From positions 186,001-250,000 of the forward strand of contig NZ_JARJHL010000014.1 of the NCBI RefSeq assembly GCF_029309835.1: a stretch of DNA of 64,000 bases. The letters run 5' to 3'. Position numbers and translations under genes: made by a program. Origin of the DNA: Paracoccus sp. DMF-8 (GTDB lineage: Bacteria > Pseudomonadota > Alphaproteobacteria > Rhodobacterales > Rhodobacteraceae). A model generated the notes under the pieces. That model had not been told where the DNA came from, ran no database searches, and saw only the letters and a list, made by a program, of their open reading frames with translations. This document shows positions 48,097 to 57,202 of this stretch, piece after piece; positions within the stretch are counted from its first letter, which is position 1, and each line of letters starts with the position of its first letter.

Positions 48097-49164
48097 ATGA
48101 TGCGCACAACGCTCAGCTACATGAAATGGCCGTTCATCGTCACGGCCGCCGGACTGGCGCTTGCCGCCTTTATCGGCTGGGAATACACTGGCACGGCTTC
48201 GGGTGTCATGTCCTTTTTCCTGATCGCCGCCGTGCTGGCGGTGCTGGAAATCTCGCTCAGCTTCGACAATTCCATCGTCAATGCGCAAAAGCTGAAGACG
48301 ATGACCCCCGAATGGCAGCACCGCTTTCTGACCTGGGGGATCGTCATTGCCGTGTTCGGCATGCGGGTCGTCTTTCCGCTGCTGATCGTCGTGGTCGCCG
48401 CCAGCCTGTCGCCCTGGGATGCGGTGGTTCTGGCCGCGACCCAGCCCGAACGCTATTCGGATATCATTTCCGACGCGCATCTGCCGATTGCGGCCTTTGG
48501 CGGGTCGTTCCTGATGCTGGTCGCGCTGCGCTATTTCTTTGATCAGGGCAAGGACGTGGACTGGATCCGCGTCATAGAGGAAGGGTTGCGCAAGGTCGGT
48601 TCCGTGCGCGGCACCGAGGTCGGCTTTGTCCTGATCTGCATGCTGATCGTCATCCATTTCCTGCCCGCCGACAAGGAACACACCTTCATCATCGCCGCGA
48701 TCTGGGGTGTCGTGACCTATCTGCTGGTCGATGCGCTTGGCCATGTGCTGGACAAATGGGGCGGCAAATCCTCGGACGGGGATCTGGCCAAGGCCGGTCT
48801 GGGCGGCTTCCTGTATCTGGAGGTTCTGGACGCATCCTTCAGTTTCGACGGCGTGATCGGGGCATTCGCGCTGACGCAGAACCTGTTCCTGATCGCCATC
48901 GGTCTGGGCATCGGCGCGATGTATGTGCGTTCGATGACCGTCATGCTGGTCGAGCGCGGCACGCTGGCGCAGTTCCGCTATCTGGAACATGGCGCCTTCT
49001 GGTCGATCTTTACCCTGTCGATCATCATGTTCGTGCAGACGCTGTATCACATCCCCGAAGTCATCACCGGCCTGCTGGGCGCGGTGTTCATCGGTGTGGC
49101 ATTCGCCAATTCGCTGGCTCGGCGCCGCCGCCACCCGGACGAAGACAGCGCCCATCTGCACTAG
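48097..49164 (+). CDS. DUF475 integral membrane protein (TerC-like)
   Basis: 355 residues with about nine hydrophobic segments. Two repeats of the TerC/DUF475 signature: VLEISLSFDNSIVNAQKL near residue 51 and YLEVLDASFSFDGVIGAFAL (split) near 248, each with conserved Asp/Asn in the membrane. TerC relatives act on tellurite resistance or metal (Mn) export; the exact role is unknown. ATG 48097 is chosen for its AGAGGGA ribosome site; 48064 is possible but has none. It ends at a bidirectional terminator. Confidence 0.88.
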   Translation: MMRTTLSYMKWPFIVTAAGLALAAFIGWEYTGTASGVMSFFLIAAVLAVLEISLSFDNSIVNAQKLKTMTPEWQHRFLTWGIVIAVFGMRVVFPLLIVVVAASLSPWDAVVLAATQPERYSDIISDAHLPIAAFGGSFLMLVALRYFFDQGKDVDWIRVIEEGLRKVGSVRGTEVGFVLICMLIVIHFLPADKEHTFIIAAIWGVVTYLLVDALGHVLDKWGGKSSDGDLAKAGLGGFLYLEVLDASFSFDGVIGAFALTQNLFLIAIGLGIGAMYVRSMTVMLVERGTLAQFRYLEHGAFWSIFTLSIIMFVQTLYHIPEVITGLLGAVFIGVAFANSLARRRRHPDEDSAHLH

Positions 49165-49187
49165 GGCAAGACCGGCCCCCGGAGTTG

Positions 49188-49214
49188 AAAAGCCCCGCCT
49201 TGGCGGGGCTTTTT
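49188..49214. terminator. Bidirectional intrinsic terminator between DUF475 and aminopeptidase P
   Basis: Stem AAAAGCCCCGCC (49188-49199) / GGCGGGGCTTTT (49202-49213), loop TT, with T-runs on both strands. The genes on either side are convergent, so one hairpin serves both. Confidence 0.92.
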
Positions 49215-49218
49215 GATG

Positions 49219-51039
49219 TCAGGACAGGGGGCGGGTCAGGGGCCGGGTCGCCTGATCCAGCCAGTCGCGCAGCCCGGCCGGCAGCAGCGGGCCGACCTCG
49301 GCCCTGACGCGGGCGTGATAGCTGTCCAGCCAGTCGATTTCATCGCGCGACAGCAGGTCGGTGTCGATCAGCCTTGTGTCGATGGGAACCAGCGTCAGGG
49401 TTTCGAACCCCAGCATGTCGCGCCCGTCGGGGCTGTCCGCCCTGCTCACCACGATCAGGTTTTCGATGCGGATGCCGAATGCGCCCTCGCGGTAATAGCC
49501 GGGTTCGTTGGACAGGATCATCCCCGGCTCCAGCGGGATTTCCGAGATGCGGGAAATCCGCGCGGGGCCTTCGTGAACGCACAGCGCCGCCCCGACGCCG
49601 TGGCCGGTGCCGTGGTCGAAATCCAGCCCCGCCGTCCACAGGGGCGCCTGCGCCACCGGGTCCAGATCGCGGCCCGCGCGCCCGCGCGGAAAGCGCAGGC
49701 GGGACAGGTCGATCATGCCTTTCAGGACCAGCGTGTAATAGGTCCTGCGCCCGGCAGGGACCGCGCCGATCGGGATGGTGCGGGTGATGTCGGTGGTGCC
49801 GTCGCGGTATTGCCCGCCGGAATCCAGCAACAGCAGATCGCCGTCGCGGATCGGCAGGTTGGTCTGTTCATTCACATGGTAATGGTTGATCGCCGCATTC
49901 GGGCCGGTCGAACTGATCGTGTCGAAGCTGATGTCATGCGCGCCCTGCGCCCGGCGCAGGCTTTCCAGTTTGCGCACCACGGCGATTTCATCAAGGCTGC
50001 CGATGGGCTGGTCCTCCAGCCATGCCAGCATTTCGACCATGGCGACCGCGTCGCGCAGATGGGCGTCGCGCATGCCCTGGATCTCGGCCTCGGTCTTGAT
50101 CGCCTTGGGCAGGATGACCGGGTCGCGGGCCTGTATGATCGTGGCCCCGCTGGTCTCGATCAGGCGAAAGATCTGGTCGGGCGCGGTTTCCGGGTCCAGC
50201 CGCACCGGCCCCGCGATGGTCGTCAGCGCGGCGGGCAGGGCCTCGGCATGGATGATCGAGACCTCGTTGCTCAGTTTCTCGCGCACCTCGGGGCCGAATT
50301 TGCCGGGGTCCGAGAAAAGCTGCACCTGCCCGTGATGATCGACGACGGCAAAGCCCTGCACCACCGGGTTGCGGGGCAGGTCGGCGCCGCGGATGTTCAG
50401 CAGCCACGCAATGGAATCGGCCAGCGTCAGCACCGTCGCGGCCTGTCCCGCAGCCGTCAGTTCGGCAGCCAGCGCCGCGCGCTTTTCGGCGGCGGTGCGG
50501 CCGGCCAGCGCGTCGTCATGCAGGCGCACGGGGCCGGGCGCGGTCTCGGGGCGGTCGGTCCAGATCGTGTCGACCAGATTGTCGCCGGGGACCAGCGCGA
50601 TATTCGCCCCTTCCAGCGCCTTTTCCAGTTGCAGGGTTTCGTGGCGCGTGTGCAGCCAGGGGTCATAGGCCACGCGCCCGCCCCAGGGCAGGGCCTGACG
50701 CAGCCATGCCGCCAGCGTGGTTTCGGGCCAGTCGACGGGGGTGAAATGGTCCAGCGCGATTTCGGATTTCACCTGCACCCGGTAACGGCCATCGACAAAG
50801 ACGCCCGCGCGGTCCTGTGTCACCACGGCAAAACCGGCGCTGCCGGAAAAGCCGGTCAGCCAGCGCAGCCGCGCGTCGCGGTCGGTGACATATTCGCCCT
50901 GATGGGCATCGGTGCGCGGCACGATGACGGCGTCAAGACCCCGGTCGCGCAGCAGGGCGCGCAGCGCCGCCGAGCGGGGCAGGCCGTCCTGCGGGCGGGT
51001 CTGAACGGTGAAGTCCTGAAATGCTGTATCTGCGGCCAT
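49219..51039 (-). CDS. pepP: Xaa-Pro aminopeptidase (M24B)
   Basis: Removes an N-terminal residue before proline; pita-bread metallopeptidase. 606 residues, the long three-domain form. Creatinase-like N-terminal domains 1-310 (WLTGFSGSAGFAVV near residue 60), then the catalytic domain with the dinuclear metal site: LLLLDSGGQYRDGTTDITRT (Asp pair) near 409, GTGHGVGAALCVHEGP (His) near 490, and SNEPGYYREGAFGIRIEN (two Glu) near 528. ATG 51039 has GGAGGTGCCCC in front. It is 51 bases after cobT on the same strand. Confidence 0.94.
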   Translation of the reverse strand: MAADTAFQDFTVQTRPQDGLPRSAALRALLRDRGLDAVIVPRTDAHQGEYVTDRDARLRWLTGFSGSAGFAVVTQDRAGVFVDGRYRVQVKSEIALDHFTPVDWPETTLAAWLRQALPWGGRVAYDPWLHTRHETLQLEKALEGANIALVPGDNLVDTIWTDRPETAPGPVRLHDDALAGRTAAEKRAALAAELTAAGQAATVLTLADSIAWLLNIRGADLPRNPVVQGFAVVDHHGQVQLFSDPGKFGPEVREKLSNEVSIIHAEALPAALTTIAGPVRLDPETAPDQIFRLIETSGATIIQARDPVILPKAIKTEAEIQGMRDAHLRDAVAMVEMLAWLEDQPIGSLDEIAVVRKLESLRRAQGAHDISFDTISSTGPNAAINHYHVNEQTNLPIRDGDLLLLDSGGQYRDGTTDITRTIPIGAVPAGRRTYYTLVLKGMIDLSRLRFPRGRAGRDLDPVAQAPLWTAGLDFDHGTGHGVGAALCVHEGPARISRISEIPLEPGMILSNEPGYYREGAFGIRIENLIVVSRADSPDGRDMLGFETLTLVPIDTRLIDTDLLSRDEIDWLDSYHARVRAEVGPLLPAGLRDWLDQATRPLTRPLS

Positions 51040-51090
51040 GGGGCACCTCCGGCGGGGACTATCTGCCCGCCGGTCGCCCATGTCCAGCCG

Positions 51091-52950
51091 TCAACCGGCC
51101 CGGCGGCCACCAAGGGCGCGGGCGCGTTTTCGCGGGTCGGCGTCAAACAGCGCGGCAAGCTGTTCGGTCATCGCACCGGCCAGTTGATCGACATCGGTGA
51201 TCGTCACCGCGCGTTCGTAATAGCGCGTCACGTCATGGCCGATGCCGATGGCCAGCAGTTCGACCTGCTTGCGCTTTTCGACCATGGCGATCACGTCGCG
51301 CAGATGCTTTTCCAGATAGTTCGCCGGGTTGACCGACAGCGTCGAATCATCGACCGGCGCGCCATCGGAAATCACCATCAGGATCTTGCGCGCCTCGGGG
51401 CGCCTGACCATGCGGCGATGCGCCCATTCCAGCGCCTCGCCGTCGATGTTTTCCTTGAGCAGACCTTCCTTCATCATCAGGCCAAGGTTCGGACGCACGC
51501 GGCGCCAGGGCGCATCGGCCCCTTTGTAGATGATATGGCGCAGATCGTTCAGACGGCCGGGCGCGGCGGGGCGGCCGTTCGCCAGCCATTTTTCGCGGCT
51601 TTGCCCGCCTTTCCAGGCGCGGGTGGTAAAGCCCAGGATCTCGACCTTGACCTGGCTGCGTTCCAGCGTGCGGGCCAGAACATCGGCGCAGATCGCGGCG
51701 ATGGAAATCGGGCGCCCCCGCATCGACCCGGAATTGTCGATCAGCAGGGTCACGACCGTGTCGCGGAATTCCGTGTCCTTTTCGATCTTGAAGGACAGGG
51801 GCGTCGTCAGGTTCGCCACCACGCGCGCCAGACGGCCCGCGTCCAAGACGCCTTCTTCCTTGTCGAATTCCCGTGAACGGTTCTGTTGCGCCAGCAGACG
51901 GCGCTGCAGCTTGTTCGCCAGACGGCTGACGGCGCCGCGCAGGGGTTCAAGCTGCTTGTCCAGATAGGCGCGCAGCCGTTCCAGCTCATCGGGGTCGGCC
52001 AGATCCTCGGCGCGGGTTTCTTCGTCGAATTCCTGCGTATAGACCTTGTAATCCGCGCTGGCATCGCTGACCGGAGGGGGCAGGTCGTCGGGGGTGTCGG
52101 CCTCTGACGCCTCTGCCTCATCGGCCATTTCCTCGTCGGACATGTCGTCCATACTGACCTGCGCCTGACGCTCGTCCTGCTGCTGTTCCTGCGCGCGTTC
52201 GGGGCTGGCTTCGGCCTCGTCTTCTTGGGATTGGTCGCGGGACTGGTTGTCGCCTGCCTCTTCGTCCTGTTCGGCACTGTCCTCGGCGTCGTCTTCGGGC
52301 TGGTCGGGGTCTTCGCCAAGCTGGTCGCCATAGCCCAGATCGGAAATCACCTGCCGCGAGTGCCGCGCAGAAGCCGCCTGATCGGCGATCAGGTCATTGA
52401 TGTTTTCCAGCGTGGCGCCCGCCTGTTCCTCGACGAAGGGGCGCCACAGATCGGCGACGTGATGGGCGGCGGCGGGCAGGTTGCGGCCGGTGGCCATTTC
52501 GCGGACGATGTAACCGGCGGCGGCGGCCAGCGGCGCCTCGGTCGCGGATTTGATCTGGCCATAGCCCTTGCGCTCAGCATCGGCGTTGATTTTCGCGTCG
52601 ATGTTGGACAGGGCGCCGGGCATGTCGCGCGCGCCAAGCGCCTCGCAACGCGCGGTTTCCATCGCCTCATACAACTCGCGGGCCATCGGGCCAGCGGGGA
52701 CGTATTTCGCATGGGTGGGCGCGTCGTGGTGGCGCAGGCGCATCGCCAAGGCATCCGCCGTGCCCCGCGCCAGCAGGATTTCATCGCGCGTCATCCGGCG
52801 ACTGACCTGAGGCAGCCGCATCGTATCCCCGGCCACCCCCGAAGGGTCGGCCGTAAAGGTCACGTTCAGCTCGCGTTCCTCGGCCAGCGCGCGGGTCGCC
52901 TCGGTCAGGGCTTTCTTGAACGGATCGGCGGGGTTGTCGGATTTTTTCAT
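51091..52950 (-). CDS. cobT: Cobaltochelatase subunit CobT
   Basis: Inserts Co into hydrogenobyrinic acid a,c-diamide with CobN and CobS (aerobic B12 pathway). 619 residues. An N-terminal helical region, a very acidic Asp/Glu/Gln linker (about residues 205-290), and a C-terminal VWA domain with the metal-ion (MIDAS) motif [13 protein letters not shown] near residue 405 and [10 protein letters not shown] near 528. The ATG at 52950 overlaps the stop of the orphan ORF (ATGA), so it is translationally coupled to it. Confidence 0.95.
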   Translation of the reverse strand: MKKSDNPADPFKKALTEATRALAEERELNVTFTADPSGVAGDTMRLPQVSRRMTRDEILLARGTADALAMRLRHHDAPTHAKYVPAGPMARELYEAMETARCEALGARDMPGALSNIDAKINADAERKGYGQIKSATEAPLAAAAGYIVREMATGRNLPAAAHHVADLWRPFVEEQAGATLENINDLIADQAASARHSRQVISDLGYGDQLGEDPDQPEDDAEDSAEQDEEAGDNQSRDQSQEDEAEASPERAQEQQQDERQAQVSMDDMSDEEMADEAEASEADTPDDLPPPVSDASADYKVYTQEFDEETRAEDLADPDELERLRAYLDKQLEPLRGAVSRLANKLQRRLLAQQNRSREFDKEEGVLDAGRLARVVANLTTPLSFKIEKDTEFRDTVVTLLIDNSGSMRGRPISIAAICADVLARTLERSQVKVEILGFTTRAWKGGQSREKWLANGRPAAPGRLNDLRHIIYKGADAPWRRVRPNLGLMMKEGLLKENIDGEALEWAHRRMVRRPEARKILMVISDGAPVDDSTLSVNPANYLEKHLRDVIAMVEKRKQVELLAIGIGHDVTRYYERAVTITDVDQLAGAMTEQLAALFDADPRKRARALGGRRAG

Positions 52951-53342
52951 GATGTTTGACCTGTCGCACGAGTTGGCGAGATTTCTACCCGATTGAGCGC
53001 CATTTTATTGAATCCTTTTAGGGATTCTGGCCAAGCGACGTTCGCACAGACATTTGGGAACTCGGCAGAGATCTGCATCATTTCCAAGCAGACAATGAAC
53101 ACACGCTGCCGTTTATCCGCCTGAGCTAAGTAAAATGCCACAAGCGGCGCAAGCATGGCCGCCCAAAGGTTTCCGATTGCCATATACAGCAAGACTGCCC
53201 CGAAAGCTGCGCCATCCCAACGGGTCCGACGCAATGCCCCCCGGACAGTCAAGGATTCCAATTCATCGACAAGGTGCTGATAGCGCCGCATCAAACCTTC
53301 TAGATACCAATCGGGTGGTTCTGTTGGGTTGATGTGCGACAT
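52947..53342 (-). CDS. Orphan membrane protein between cobS and cobT
   Basis: 131 residues, not recognised. An N-terminal Tyr/Trp/Glu-rich segment, one or two hydrophobic helices in the middle (about 47-73, [20 protein letters not shown] then AFYLAQ), then a Cys/Met-bearing tail. By my count the G+C over 52981-53340 is about 52%, against well above 60% in its neighbours, with rarer codons such as TTA. It starts one base after the cobS stop and its TGA overlaps the cobT ATG, so it is seamlessly built into the operon. It may be a recent insertion or a fast-evolving local gene. Confidence 0.6.
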   Translation of the reverse strand: MSHINPTEPPDWYLEGLMRRYQHLVDELESLTVRGALRRTRWDGAAFGAVLLYMAIGNLWAAMLAPLVAFYLAQADKRQRVFIVCLEMMQISAEFPNVCANVAWPESLKGFNKMALNRVEISPTRATGQTS

Positions 53343-53343
53343 C

Positions 53344-54321
53344 TTACCCCGCCTTTGCCGCCGCGCTTTCCGGCAGTTCCTCGTCGAACAGGCGCTGATA
53401 GAACTCGGCCACGGTCTGGCGTTCCAGCTCGTCGCATTTGTTCAGGAAGGTCAGGCGGAAGGCGTAGCCCACGTTGTCGAAAATCCGCGCGTTCTGCGCC
53501 CATGAAATCACCGTCCGGGGCGACATGACCGTGGACAGGTCGCCCTGCATGAAGGCGGTGCGGGTCAGGTCGGCCAGCGCGACCATCTGGCTGATCTGCT
53601 TGCGGCCCTTTTCGGTGTTGTAGGTCGGGTTTTTCGCCAGAACGATATTGGTTTCGGCGTCATGCGACAGATAATTCAGCGTGCTGACCAGCGACCAGCG
53701 GTCCATCTGGCCCTGGTTGATCTGTTGCGTGCCGTGATACAGGCCCGTCGTGTCGCCCAGACCTACGGTGTTCGCCGTCGCGAACAGGCGGAAATACGGG
53801 TTCGGCGTGATGACCTCGTTCTGGTCCAGCAGGGTCAGCTTGCCATCGGCCTCCAGCACGCGCTGGATGACGAACATCACATCCGCCCGGCCCGCGTCAT
53901 ATTCGTCAAAGACGATGGCGGTCGGGTTGCGCAGCGCCCAGGGCAGGATGCCTTCGTGGAAAACGGTGACCTGCTTGCCGTCGACCAGCTTGATCGCATC
54001 CTTGCCGATCAGGTCGATGCGGGAAACGTGGCTGTCCAGGTTCACCCGCACGCAGGGCCAGTTCAGCCGCGCCGCGATCTGTTCGATATGGGTCGATTTG
54101 CCGGTGCCGTGATAGCCCTGGATCATGACGCGGCGGTTGTAGGCAAAGCCCGCCAAAATCGCCAGCGTCGTGTCGGGGTCGAACTTGTAGGTCGGGTCAA
54201 GGTCGGGAACGCGATCGGTTCGTTCGGCGAAACCCTTGACCTTCATGTCGCTGTCAAGGCCAAAGACCTCGCGCAGGTCGATATCCTCGGTCGGTTTCGC
54301 GTTCGGATCCAGATTGGCCAT
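53344..54321 (-). CDS. cobS: Cobaltochelatase subunit CobS
   Basis: AAA+ ATPase partner of CobT and CobN in cobalt insertion. 325 residues. Walker [16 protein letters not shown] near residue 69, Walker [16 protein letters not shown] near 134, sensor-1 [19 protein letters not shown] (split) near 179, and [15 protein letters not shown] near 268 (Arg sensor region). ATG 54321 starts [13 protein letters not shown] as in homologues; the in-frame extension to 54366 is Arg-rich and unlike the family. The normal next gene, cobT, is separated by an orphan ORF. Confidence 0.95.
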   Translation of the reverse strand: MANLDPNAKPTEDIDLREVFGLDSDMKVKGFAERTDRVPDLDPTYKFDPDTTLAILAGFAYNRRVMIQGYHGTGKSTHIEQIAARLNWPCVRVNLDSHVSRIDLIGKDAIKLVDGKQVTVFHEGILPWALRNPTAIVFDEYDAGRADVMFVIQRVLEADGKLTLLDQNEVITPNPYFRLFATANTVGLGDTTGLYHGTQQINQGQMDRWSLVSTLNYLSHDAETNIVLAKNPTYNTEKGRKQISQMVALADLTRTAFMQGDLSTVMSPRTVISWAQNARIFDNVGYAFRLTFLNKCDELERQTVAEFYQRLFDEELPESAAAKAG

Positions 54322-54395
54322 GGCCCGCCTCTTTCGTCGGAAATGTTGCTGTTCTCTGTCGCGCATTCTGCCGTGTTGCGCAAGACATCGCGCAT

Positions 54396-54408
54396 TGACC
54401 CAGGGTCA
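54396..54408. promoter_or_regulatory. 13-bp perfect palindrome upstream of cobS and DUF808
   Basis: TGACCC-A-GGGTCA, centred at 54402 in the 288-base gap between divergent cobS (75 bases away) and the DUF808 gene. A dimeric regulator could bind here. The rest of the gap (54322-54609) has a GGAAACGGGG ribosome site for DUF808 and no other clear feature. Confidence 0.4.
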
Positions 54409-54609
54409 GGCCGGGATTGGCGGCGGGGTTCCGGATCGGCAGTTTCCGGCCGATCGCCGCCAGAGTCATGCGCCGCAATCGGGGTGGGCGGCAACCCGGG
54501 CGGGTTGTATCCTGTTGATCATGGGCGTGACGATGGCCGGAATTCGGTATCGTATTGCTGAACAGACCGGCACCGGGGGCGAACCCCGTGCCTTGAAAAG
54601 GAAACGGGG

Positions 54610-55575
54610 ATGAGTGGACTTCTAGCCTTGCTGGACGATGTGGCGGCGATTTCCAAGGTCGCGGCGGCATCCATCGACGACGTGACCGGACAGGCCGTCA
54701 AGGTCAGCGCCAAGGCCGCGGGGGCGGTCATCGACGATGCCGCCGTGACGCCGAAATATGTCCATGGCTTCAAGGCGGAACGCGAGTTGCCCATCGTCTG
54801 GAAGATCGCCGTGGGCTCGCTGTTCAACAAGCTGGTCATCCTGCTGCCCGCGGCGCTGCTGCTGTCGGCTTTTGCGCCCTGGCTGATTTCACCCCTGCTG
54901 ATGCTGGGCGGCAGCTATCTGTGTTTCGAAGGCGCGGAAAAGATCTGGCACGCGCTGCATCCCCAGGAACATGCCGAAAGCCATATCCATCCCGAAGGCG
55001 ACGGCGCCGCGCTGGAGGAGGCGCGGGTGAAGGGGGCCGTCAAGACCGATTTCATCCTGTCGGCCGAGATCATGACGATTGCGCTGGCCGCGATCCCGGC
55101 CGCCGACACGATCTGGATGAAGGCGATGATCCTGATCGTCGTCGCCATCCTGATCACGGCGGCGGTCTATGGTTTCGTCGCGCTGATCGTCAAGGCGGAT
55201 GATTTCGGCCTGCGGCTGGCACGGCGCGACGGGCCGGTGACCGGGCCGCTCGGGCGCGGCATCGTGCGGGTCATGCCGGGTTTCATGAAGACGCTGACCA
55301 TCGTCGGCACCGCCGCGATGATCTGGGTCGGTGGCAATATCGTCATCCACGGGCTGCACGAACTGGGCCAGCACCAGCCCTATGAATGGATCAAGCACAC
55401 GGCCGGGGCGGCTGCCGCCGCCGTGCCGCAGGCCGCCGCTGCGGTCGAATGGTTCGTCACGGCGCTGTTCGATGGGATCTTTGGCCTGATCTGGGGGCTG
55501 ATCCTGATCCCGGTCGCGACCCATATCGTGACGCCGCTGTTCGGGCTGTTCACGCGCGAGGGCAAGGCGGGTTGA
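54610..55575 (+). CDS. DUF808-family membrane protein (YedI-like)
   Basis: 321 residues. The N-terminus MSGLLALLDDVAAISKVAAASIDDV (split) and AAVTPKYVHGF is the family signature. Four or five membrane segments follow, with an acidic/His loop (HPQEHAESHIHPEGDG) between the first and second halves, and a C-terminal LILIPVATHIVTPLFG. Function unknown; inner-membrane location expected. GGAAACGGGG precedes the ATG. It seems to be a single gene. Confidence 0.9.
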   Translation: MSGLLALLDDVAAISKVAAASIDDVTGQAVKVSAKAAGAVIDDAAVTPKYVHGFKAERELPIVWKIAVGSLFNKLVILLPAALLLSAFAPWLISPLLMLGGSYLCFEGAEKIWHALHPQEHAESHIHPEGDGAALEEARVKGAVKTDFILSAEIMTIALAAIPAADTIWMKAMILIVVAILITAAVYGFVALIVKADDFGLRLARRDGPVTGPLGRGIVRVMPGFMKTLTIVGTAAMIWVGGNIVIHGLHELGQHQPYEWIKHTAGAAAAAVPQAAAAVEWFVTALFDGIFGLIWGLILIPVATHIVTPLFGLFTREGKAG

Positions 55576-55632
55576 CGTCAGGGTGGCAAGGTGTAGCAAC
55601 CCTGCCATCACCAGATATCCGGGCCAGACATC

Positions 55633-55662
55633 AGGGGCCGAATACAGGGGCCGAATACAGGG
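55633..55662 (+). repeat. 13-bp tandem repeat abutting the ribosome site of the FAD-oxidase gene
   Basis: AGGGGCCGAATAC occurs twice exactly (55633-55645, 55646-55658), plus the first four bases of a third copy, which form part of the AGGGAGAG ribosome site. It could change spacing or strength of translation start by copy number. Confidence 0.85.
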
Positions 55663-55670
55663 AGAGTGCC

Positions 55671-57044
55671 ATGACGATACCGGAACATGTGACAGACGAA
55701 CTTGCCGCGCGTCTTGGCGACCGCTTTTCGGTGGCGCTGGCCGAACGCAACCTGCATGCGCAATCGGAAAGCTTTCATCGCGCCCCGCCCCCCGATGCGG
55801 TGGTCTGGCCCGAAACCACGGCCGAGGTCAGCTTTATCCTGTCGCTGTGCAATTCGAACGACATCCCGGTCATCGGCTGGGGCACCGGCACCTCGCTGGA
55901 GGCGCAGGCGCTGGCCCCGCAGGGCGGGATCACGCTGGACCTGTCCCGCATGGACCGCGTGGTCGAGTTGCGCCCCGAAGACATGCTGGCCGTCGTCCAG
56001 CCCGGCGTCACGCGCGAGGCGCTGAACGCCGATCTGCGCGCCACCGGCCTGTTCTTTCCGGTCGATCCCGGCGCGAATGCCAGTCTGGGCGGCATGGCCT
56101 CGACCCGGGCCAGCGGCACGACGGCGGTGCGCTATGGCACGATGCGCGACAATGTCCTGGCGCTGGAGGCCGTGCTGGCCGATGGCCGCGTCATCCGCAC
56201 CGGCACGCGCGCCGCGAAATCCAGCGCGGGTTATGACCTGACCGGGCTGCTGGTCGGGTCCGAGGGCACGCTGGCGATCATCACCGAACTGACCCTGCGC
56301 CTGCACGGCCAGCCCGATGACGTGGCGGCCGCCGTCTGCGCCTTTGATACGCTGGAGGATGCGGTCGAATGTGTCACCGCCACGATCCAGTCGGGCATTC
56401 CGATGGCGCGGATCGAATTCATCGACGATGATACCGCGCGGGCCTTTAACCATTACGCGGGCGCGGAGCTGCCCGAAAAGCCGCATCTGCTGATCGAATT
56501 CCACGGCTCGGCGGAAAGCGTGCGGGCCGATGCGGCGCGGTTCGGCGATATCGCGGGCGATTTCGGCGGCCACGGCTTTGACTGGGCGACCACGGCCGAG
56601 GATCGCACCCGCCTGTGGAAGATGCGGCACGGTGCCTATCCCGCCTGCCTGTCGCTGCGTCCGGGCGCGACGGCGGTCGTGACCGATATCTGCGTGCCGA
56701 TGTCGGAACTGGCGGCAGCGGTTGCGGCGGCGCGCGACGATATCCGCGCCGAAGGGATGCTGGGCCCGATCCTTGGCCATGTCGGCGACGGCAATTTCCA
56801 CGCCACCCTGCTGGTCGAATCGGGCAATGACGCCGAAATCGCCAGTGCCAAGCGGATCGCGCACCGCATGGCCGAACGCGCCATTGCCGTCGGCGGCACG
56901 ATCACCGGCGAACATGGCGTGGGTCTGGGCAAGCGCCCGCTGATGCGCGACCAGCATGGCGACGCGATCGAGGTCATGGCCGCGATCAAATCCGCGCTGG
57001 ACCCCAATGGCATCATGAATCCGGGCAAGCTGATCCCCGACTGA
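55671..57044 (+). CDS. FAD-linked oxidase, D-lactate dehydrogenase (cytochrome)-like
   Basis: 457 residues. PCMH-type FAD domain: PVIGWGTGTSLEAQAL near residue 66, VDPGANASLGGMASTRASGTTAVRYG (split) near 128, and SAGYDLTGLLVGSEGTLAIITELTLRL (split) near 185. Substrate domain with metal/substrate motifs HVGDGNFHATL near 367 and GTITGEHGVGLGKRP near 407. The family also includes GlcD and D-2-hydroxyglutarate dehydrogenase; length and motifs favour D-lactate dehydrogenase (cytochrome). The ATG at 55671 is behind AGGGAGAG next to a tandem repeat. Confidence 0.9.
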   Translation: MTIPEHVTDELAARLGDRFSVALAERNLHAQSESFHRAPPPDAVVWPETTAEVSFILSLCNSNDIPVIGWGTGTSLEAQALAPQGGITLDLSRMDRVVELRPEDMLAVVQPGVTREALNADLRATGLFFPVDPGANASLGGMASTRASGTTAVRYGTMRDNVLALEAVLADGRVIRTGTRAAKSSAGYDLTGLLVGSEGTLAIITELTLRLHGQPDDVAAAVCAFDTLEDAVECVTATIQSGIPMARIEFIDDDTARAFNHYAGAELPEKPHLLIEFHGSAESVRADAARFGDIAGDFGGHGFDWATTAEDRTRLWKMRHGAYPACLSLRPGATAVVTDICVPMSELAAAVAAARDDIRAEGMLGPILGHVGDGNFHATLLVESGNDAEIASAKRIAHRMAERAIAVGGTITGEHGVGLGKRPLMRDQHGDAIEVMAAIKSALDPNGIMNPGKLIPD

Positions 57045-57107
57045 CACGCCAGCCCCGCGCACCCGCGAAAACCGCAGCAATTTGCCACCTGGCCTGACAC
57101 ATTCGTG

Positions 57108-57125
57108 AGTCACGGCGTCGTGACT
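57108..57125 (+). terminator. Hairpin between the FAD-oxidase and GH25 genes
   Basis: Perfect 7-bp stem AGTCACG (57108-57114) / CGTGACT (57119-57125), loop GCGT, followed by only TT. It lies 63 bases after the oxidase stop. Weak terminator at best. Confidence 0.4.
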
Positions 57126-57202
57126 TTGTCGCGGCCCTTTGCGATAAGAAACCAAAGCGCCGGGCAAGGGCGCAAAGGGGCAACTGGGGCGGTAAACCGA
57201 AA

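Noticed and set aside
49213..51876. An 887-codon plus-strand open frame
   Set aside because: Lies opposite the aminopeptidase P and cobT genes, which carry complete metal-site and MIDAS motifs; no plausible protein on the plus strand.
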